Of a DNA stretch of 18,690 nucleotides, positions 15,120-18,690 are shown one piece after another. Location of the stretch: contig JAAYGZ010000142.1 in assembly GCA_012727515.1 (NCBI GenBank), positions 1-18,690 of the forward strand, given 5' to 3'. Every line of letters begins with the position of its first letter. Position 1 is the first letter of the stretch. Origin of the DNA: Desulfovibrionales bacterium. Its GTDB lineage: Bacteria; Desulfobacterota; Desulfovibrionia; Desulfovibrionales; Desulfomicrobiaceae. Below the pieces are notes generated by a model. It saw only the letters and a list, made by a program, of their open reading frames with translations. It was not told the origin of the DNA and did not search any database. Position numbers and translations under genes: made by a program.

Positions 15120-15452
15120 CTAGAGTTCATCAACTACCACGGTAATGTGGCTCGTTCGCTTGATAATCCTATACGCTCTACCCATTGCACGGGATTGAAT
15201 GCGTTTCCAACTTGGGCCCCCATCAATGCGAACTTCTTTCACATAAAGGCTGTCAACATCAAGTTTTGCGTTATTCTCAGCATTTGCAATTGCTGACGCC
15301 AAAACTTTTTCAATCAGCCGGGCAGCCTTTTTGGGAGTGAACTTCAGGACATTCAGGGCGTCCTCAACAGGCTTGCCTGTCACATTTCGAGCCACAAGAC
15401 GCGCTTTCTGAGGAGACACGCGTATAAATTTGGCTACTGATCTTGTTTCCAT
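15120..15452 (-). CDS. rplV: 50S ribosomal protein L22
   Basis: L22 extends a beta-hairpin into the exit tunnel, where macrolide-resistance changes occur in other species. 110 residues, equal to E. coli. The segments AKFIRVSPQKARLVARNVTG (7-26) and the hairpin and C-terminal region GPSWKRIQSRAMGRAYRI (79-96) are diagnostic. It lies 14 bases after rpsS. Confidence 0.98.
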   Translation of the reverse strand: METRSVAKFIRVSPQKARLVARNVTGKPVEDALNVLKFTPKKAARLIEKVLASAIANAENNAKLDVDSLYVKEVRIDGGPSWKRIQSRAMGRAYRIIKRTSHITVVVDEL

Positions 15453-15466
15453 ATGAATCTTCCCGC

Positions 15467-15739
15467 CTATTTCTTCTTCTTATCGGCAGCGTGGCCAAAA
15501 TATGTCCGCGTGGGGGCAAATTCACCAAGTTTATGGCCGACCATATTTTCAGATACGAAAACAGGGATAAATTTTTTCCCATTATGGACAGCAAAGGTCA
15601 GGCCTACCATTTCTGGAATGATTGTGGACCGGCGCGACCAGGTCTTGATTACTTGACGACTTCTTTCTGCATTAGATTTTTCAACCTTTTTAAGCAGATG
15701 ATCATCAACAAAAGGGCCTTTTTTCAGAGACCGAGGCAT
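15467..15739 (-). CDS. rpsS: 30S ribosomal protein S19
   Basis: S19 is in the small-subunit head near the A site and pairs with S13. 90 residues. Starts [20 protein letters not shown], with the conserved [30 protein letters not shown] core (33-62, read in parts) and the [18 protein letters not shown] region (66-83). AGGAG lies upstream of the ATG. It sits 8 bases after rplB. Confidence 0.98.
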   Translation of the reverse strand: MPRSLKKGPFVDDHLLKKVEKSNAERSRQVIKTWSRRSTIIPEMVGLTFAVHNGKKFIPVFVSENMVGHKLGEFAPTRTYFGHAADKKKK

Positions 15740-15747
15740 ATCTACTC

Positions 15748-16578
15748 CTACTTAGTACCGCGACGTTTGACAATTAGCTGCGAAGATGCCTTTTTAGGTG
15801 CACGAGTCTTATATCCCTTTGTAGGCTTACCCCAAGGAGTTACAGGATGACGTCCACCAGAGCTCCTTCCTTCACCACCGCCTAATGGATGGTCAACAGG
15901 GTTCATCGCAACGCCACGCACTTTAGGCCTTTTTCCAAGCCATCTATTGCGGCCTGCCTTGCCTATGGAAACACTCTCATGCTCAATATTGCCAACCTGG
16001 CCGACAGTCGCGCTACTTGCAGCAAGTACTTTACGAACCTCTCCAGAAGGCAGTCTCAATAAAGCATATTTGCCTTCTTTGGCGATCACCTGGGCATAGG
16101 CTCCAGCTGAACGAACGAGCTGTCCGCCGCGTCCTGGATACAATTCAACATTATGCACGAGCGTGCCAAGTGGAATACGCGCAAGCGGTAATGCATTACC
16201 TGGCTTAATATCAGCTTTTTCACCTGCCAATAAAAAATCGCCTACTGAAATACCCACAGGACAAATTATATAACGCTTTTCTCCATCACGGTAATGAAGC
16301 AAAGCAATGCGTGCACTGCGATTAGGATCGTATTCTATACTGGCAACTTTAGCCGGAATATCCAATTTGTTTCGCTTAAAATCAATAATGCGATAGAGGC
16401 TCTTATTGCCTCCCCCTCGCCGACGCGCGGTAATTCGACCAAAGTGATTACGTCCACTTTTCTTTGCCAACCCATGAGTCAACGATTTTTCAGGGCTTGT
16501 CCGCGTTATTTCATCATAAGTAAGTACGGTTTGTGCTCTCCGACCTGCAGATGTTGGCTTTAACTTACGTATTGCCAT
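15748..16578 (-). CDS. rplB: 50S ribosomal protein L2
   Basis: L2 is needed for subunit joining and peptidyl-transferase activity. 276 residues (273 in E. coli). The N-terminus [17 protein letters not shown], the [17 protein letters not shown] segment (47-63), the Zn-independent OB and SH3-like core, and the catalytic-region sequence [20 protein letters not shown] (219-238), which includes the conserved histidine, are all present. The basic C-terminal tail ends [10 protein letters not shown]. It lies 2 bases after rplW. Confidence 0.99.
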   Translation of the reverse strand: MAIRKLKPTSAGRRAQTVLTYDEITRTSPEKSLTHGLAKKSGRNHFGRITARRRGGGNKSLYRIIDFKRNKLDIPAKVASIEYDPNRSARIALLHYRDGEKRYIICPVGISVGDFLLAGEKADIKPGNALPLARIPLGTLVHNVELYPGRGGQLVRSAGAYAQVIAKEGKYALLRLPSGEVRKVLAASSATVGQVGNIEHESVSIGKAGRNRWLGKRPKVRGVAMNPVDHPLGGGEGRSSGGRHPVTPWGKPTKGYKTRAPKKASSQLIVKRRGTK

Positions 16579-16580
16579 GT

Positions 16581-16871
16581 CTAAACCCCTTCAAAAAAAT
16601 CTATCTTATCGCCGTGCGCCAGAGACACATAGGCTTTTTTGTAGCCACGAATCTTTCCTACAGTCCTGCCAAATTTTTTCTTGGTTCGTGGTCGATATTG
16701 AACCACATTCACAGCAGTAACCTGTACCCCGAAAATAGATTCGACAGCTCGCTGCACATCAATTTTATTTGCGGCAGAATGTACAAAAAAGGCTACTTGA
16801 TTTCTCAATTCTTTAAGCCCAGTGGACTTTTCAGAAATTAATGGACGGAGCAATACTTGGGTGCTTTCCAT
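16581..16871 (-). CDS. rplW: 50S ribosomal protein L23
   Basis: L23 lies at the tunnel exit and is the docking point for trigger factor and SRP. 96 residues (100 in E. coli). The segments [20 protein letters not shown] (6-25), [21 protein letters not shown] (28-48 in two parts) and the basic [21 protein letters not shown] region (59-79) are typical. Its ATG shares one base with the rplD stop (TAATG). Confidence 0.98.
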   Translation of the reverse strand: MESTQVLLRPLISEKSTGLKELRNQVAFFVHSAANKIDVQRAVESIFGVQVTAVNVVQYRPRTKKKFGRTVGKIRGYKKAYVSLAHGDKIDFFEGV

Positions 16872-17491
16872 TATTTTAACCTCTCTTGCAGGGCAACCAC
16901 TGCGCCCTGATCCAAAACTATCTGCGGATACTTCAAAACTTCGTAAACATTGATGGATTGCGAATCCAACACCAAAACGCCAGGAACATTCCTGGCTGAA
17001 AGACTGAGGTTGCTATCTTGTTCAGATACAACAATCAAGGCTTTTTTCAGTCCCAAGACATTCTTGCACGCCACAAAGTTCTTGGTTTTTATTTCCTGAA
17101 ACCGCAGTTCATTCACAATAAGCATGCTATCTGACGCGAAACGAGTTGTTAACGCCATACGTAAAGCTAATTTGCGAATTTTTTTGTTTATTTTGAAACT
17201 ATAATCGCGAGCCACTGGTCCGTGCACAATCGCGCCGCCTCGCCACAAAGGAGAGCGAATAGAACCAGCACGCGCACGACCAGTTCCCTTCTGACGCCAA
17301 GGCTTCTTGCCTCCGCCACGAACAAGGCCGCGTGTTTTTACACCTACAGTGCCAGAACGCAGGCCCGCCAAATGTGAACGCACCGCCAAATGCAAAATCT
17401 CAGGCTTTACTTCTACCTGAAAAATATCATCGTCTAAAGTCAGCTCACCAACTTCCTGACGATTTTGATCATAAACTTTCATATTGGCCAT
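16871..17491 (-). CDS. rplD: 50S ribosomal protein L4
   Basis: L4 lines the exit tunnel and, in E. coli, represses the S10 operon. 206 residues. The tunnel-loop sequence KTRGLVRGGGKKPWRQKGTG (52-71) followed by RARAGSIRSPLWRGGAIVHGP is diagnostic. The first ATG (17489-17491) was chosen over the one at codon 4 because GAGGGG lies seven bases upstream. No S10-type leader is possible here, since tuf precedes rpsJ by only 10 bases, so E. coli-style leader control is unlikely. Confidence 0.98.
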   Translation of the reverse strand: MANMKVYDQNRQEVGELTLDDDIFQVEVKPEILHLAVRSHLAGLRSGTVGVKTRGLVRGGGKKPWRQKGTGRARAGSIRSPLWRGGAIVHGPVARDYSFKINKKIRKLALRMALTTRFASDSMLIVNELRFQEIKTKNFVACKNVLGLKKALIVVSEQDSNLSLSARNVPGVLVLDSQSINVYEVLKYPQIVLDQGAVVALQERLK

Positions 17492-17502
17492 TTCGTACCC
17501 CT

Positions 17503-18135
17503 CTATTTCAGCTTGTTGAGGATAACGATTCCCTGTTTAGGCCCAGGAATCTGCCCACGAACAAGCACAACATTGTCTTCAGGGCGCACGTCAATAACTT
17601 CTATATTCAGCATGGTTGCTGTTTTATTTCCCAGCTGCCCAGGCATTTTTTTACCCTTAAAAACCTTACCCGGCCATGCACACTGGCCAATAGAACCTGG
17701 CTTGCGATGCACTTGCTCGTGTCCGTGAGATGCAGGAGCGCCACCAAAATTCCATCTGCGCATAACACCAGCAAAACCACGTCCTTTAGATGTACCTGAA
17801 ATGCGAATTTTTTCCCCCGGAGCAAACATGTCCACCGTAAGCGCTGCCCCGACCTCATATTCGTCAACATTATTCAAGCGGACTTCTTTCAGCATTTTAT
17901 AAAAGCCACAATTTGCCTTTTGCTGATGTCCTTGCTCTGGCTTAGCAAGCCGATGAGCGGGCACTTCTTCAAACCCGATCTGAAGCGCAGTATAGCCATC
18001 ACGATCCAGTGTTTTCTTTTCAATTACAGGGCATGGGCCAGCCTGGATAACAGTGACTGGAATAATGCTTCCGTCAGGTCCAAAAACCCGGGTCATCCCT
18101 ATTTTACGCCCTACAATTCCCAATGTATTTCTCAT
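17503..18135 (-). CDS. rplC: 50S ribosomal protein L3
   Basis: L3 is an early assembly protein reaching toward the peptidyl-transferase centre. 210 residues (209 in E. coli). The N-terminus LGIVGRKIGMTRVFGPDGS, the GTSKGRGFAGVMRRWNF segment (114-130), and HGHEQVHRKPGSIGQ with PGKVFKGKKMPGQLG after it are diagnostic. The insertion SHGHEQVHRKPGSIG replaces the shorter E. coli version, as in many non-enterobacterial species. It lies 18 bases after rpsJ. Confidence 0.98.
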   Translation of the reverse strand: MRNTLGIVGRKIGMTRVFGPDGSIIPVTVIQAGPCPVIEKKTLDRDGYTALQIGFEEVPAHRLAKPEQGHQQKANCGFYKMLKEVRLNNVDEYEVGAALTVDMFAPGEKIRISGTSKGRGFAGVMRRWNFGGAPASHGHEQVHRKPGSIGQCAWPGKVFKGKKMPGQLGNKTATMLNIEVIDVRPEDNVVLVRGQIPGPKQGIVILNKLK

Positions 18136-18153
18136 CTTGGCCTCTCGTCGATA

Positions 18154-18465
18154 CTACAGCTTGATTTCAACATCGACGCCAGCAGGAAGATTCAGTTTGC
18201 CCAACGCATCAACGGTCTGTTGAGTGGGCTCAAGAATATCGAGCAGGCGCTTATGAACACGCATCTCAAACTGTTCTCTTGATTTCTTATCCACATGCAC
18301 TGACTTTTGAATCGTTTGCTTATGGATTCGTGTCGGCAATGGAATTGGACCGGCAATAGACGCGCCTGTATTTCGGGCAGAGTCAACAATTTCTGCGACT
18401 GCTTTATCTAAAATACGATAGTCATAGGCACGTAACTTAATACGAATTTTATCGCTGTTCATCAT
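18154..18465 (-). CDS. rpsJ: 30S ribosomal protein S10
   Basis: S10 belongs to the small-subunit head and also serves in transcription antitermination as NusE. 103 residues. The sequence [19 protein letters not shown] (5-23), [14 protein letters not shown] (39-52) and [16 protein letters not shown] are diagnostic, and the C-terminus is [16 protein letters not shown]. Two consecutive ATG codons (18465 and 18462) are possible. The first is preferred because AGGG sits six bases upstream; the second would shorten the protein by one residue. The gene begins 10 bases after the tuf stop. Confidence 0.97.
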   Translation of the reverse strand: MMNSDKIRIKLRAYDYRILDKAVAEIVDSARNTGASIAGPIPLPTRIHKQTIQKSVHVDKKSREQFEMRVHKRLLDILEPTQQTVDALGKLNLPAGVDVEIKL

Positions 18466-18475
18466 AACCGCCCTA

Positions 18476-18690
18476 TTACTCCACGATTTCCGAGACAACG
18501 CCAGCCCCAACTGTCCGGCCACCTTCACGGATTGCAAAGCGCAGTCCCTTTTCCATGGCAATGGGAGCAATCAGGTGAACATGGAATGTGGCATTGTCAC
18601 CAGGCATGATCATCTCAATGCCTTCGTTCAACGTCACCACACCGGTGATGTCGGTTGTACGAAAATAAAACTGCGGACGATACCCAGAGA
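18476..18690 (-). CDS. tuf: Elongation factor Tu, C-terminal 70 residues (partial)
   Basis: The end of EF-Tu, which delivers aminoacyl-tRNA to the ribosome. Domain 3 sequence is visible: [16 protein letters not shown], then [40 protein letters not shown], and the terminal AGVVSEIVE. The 5' part is beyond the right edge; the first two window bases complete an earlier codon. Its place next to rpsJ indicates that the str operon (rpsL-rpsG-fusA-tuf) probably precedes it and runs into the S10 genes, though this lies outside the window. Confidence 0.98.
   Translation of the reverse strand, partial: SGYRPQFYFRTTDITGVVTLNEGIEMIMPGDNATFHVHLIAPIAMEKGLRFAIREGGRTVGAGVVSEIVE

Noticed and set aside
4984..18475. 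Search for novel genes inserted in the ribosomal supercluster
   Set aside because: All gaps are 32 bases or less and every frame is a known ribosomal, secY, map or rpoA gene. The absence of adk and infA is normal for this group as far as I recall.

Overview
The window is chromosomal DNA from a bacterium that looks like a sulfate-reducing deltaproteobacterium of the Desulfovibrio group (Desulfovibrionales). This rests on four things: the gene order secY-map-rpmJ-rpsM with no adk or infA, a tuf gene directly upstream of rpsJ, a selD gene that itself uses selenocysteine next to a LysR regulator of the selenium-associated type, and a gene resembling the CofD-like member of the GAK system. These are family-level recollections, so the genus is an inference. 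Almost every gene is on the minus strand; the only plus-strand gene is a tRNA.

Right-hand part (18690 down to 4541): the 3' end of tuf, then an unbroken S10-spc-alpha ribosomal supercluster read right to left: rpsJ rplC rplD rplW rplB rpsS rplV rpsC rplP rpmC rpsQ rplN rplX rplE rpsN(type Z) rpsH rplF rplR rpsE rpmD rplO secY map rpmJ rpsM rpsK rpsD rpoA rplQ. Gaps are 2-32 bases and several genes overlap (rplD/rplW, rplP/rpsC, rpmC/rpsQ, rpmD/rplO, secY/map, rpoA/rplQ). I see no room for an internal promoter or terminator, so it is probably one long transcript that ends at a strong hairpin at 4541-4569. It supplies ribosomal proteins, the SecY translocon channel, methionine aminopeptidase and the RNA polymerase alpha subunit. 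Six genes start with TTG or GTG.

Middle part (4496 down to 979): a probable selenium unit. A LysR-type regulator is followed by selD (selenophosphate synthetase) and then by a gene for a protein with an N-terminal [2Fe-2S] ferredoxin-like domain and a C-terminal ASKHA ATPase domain, of the RACo/RamA type that reductively activates corrinoid proteins. selD reads through an in-frame UGA at codon 12 (3483-3485), followed by a long hairpin with the geometry of a bacterial SECIS element. A conventional reading of this gene starts after the UGA and loses the catalytic N-terminus. selD and the ASKHA gene overlap by 7 bases. The unit ends at a hairpin (895-911) that can serve both strands.

Left-hand part (1-870): a plus-strand tRNA-Asn(GUU) with its own promoter, and divergently from it the 5' part of a CofD/YvcK-family gene running off the left edge. 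The interval between them (534-787, about 250 bases) holds a perfect TATAAT box on the minus strand, tandem 9-bp repeats, two inverted repeats and two tiny overlapping upstream ORFs. The left 2.5 kb is visibly richer in G+C than the ribosomal genes. No transposon, integrase, CRISPR array, rRNA or replication origin is seen.
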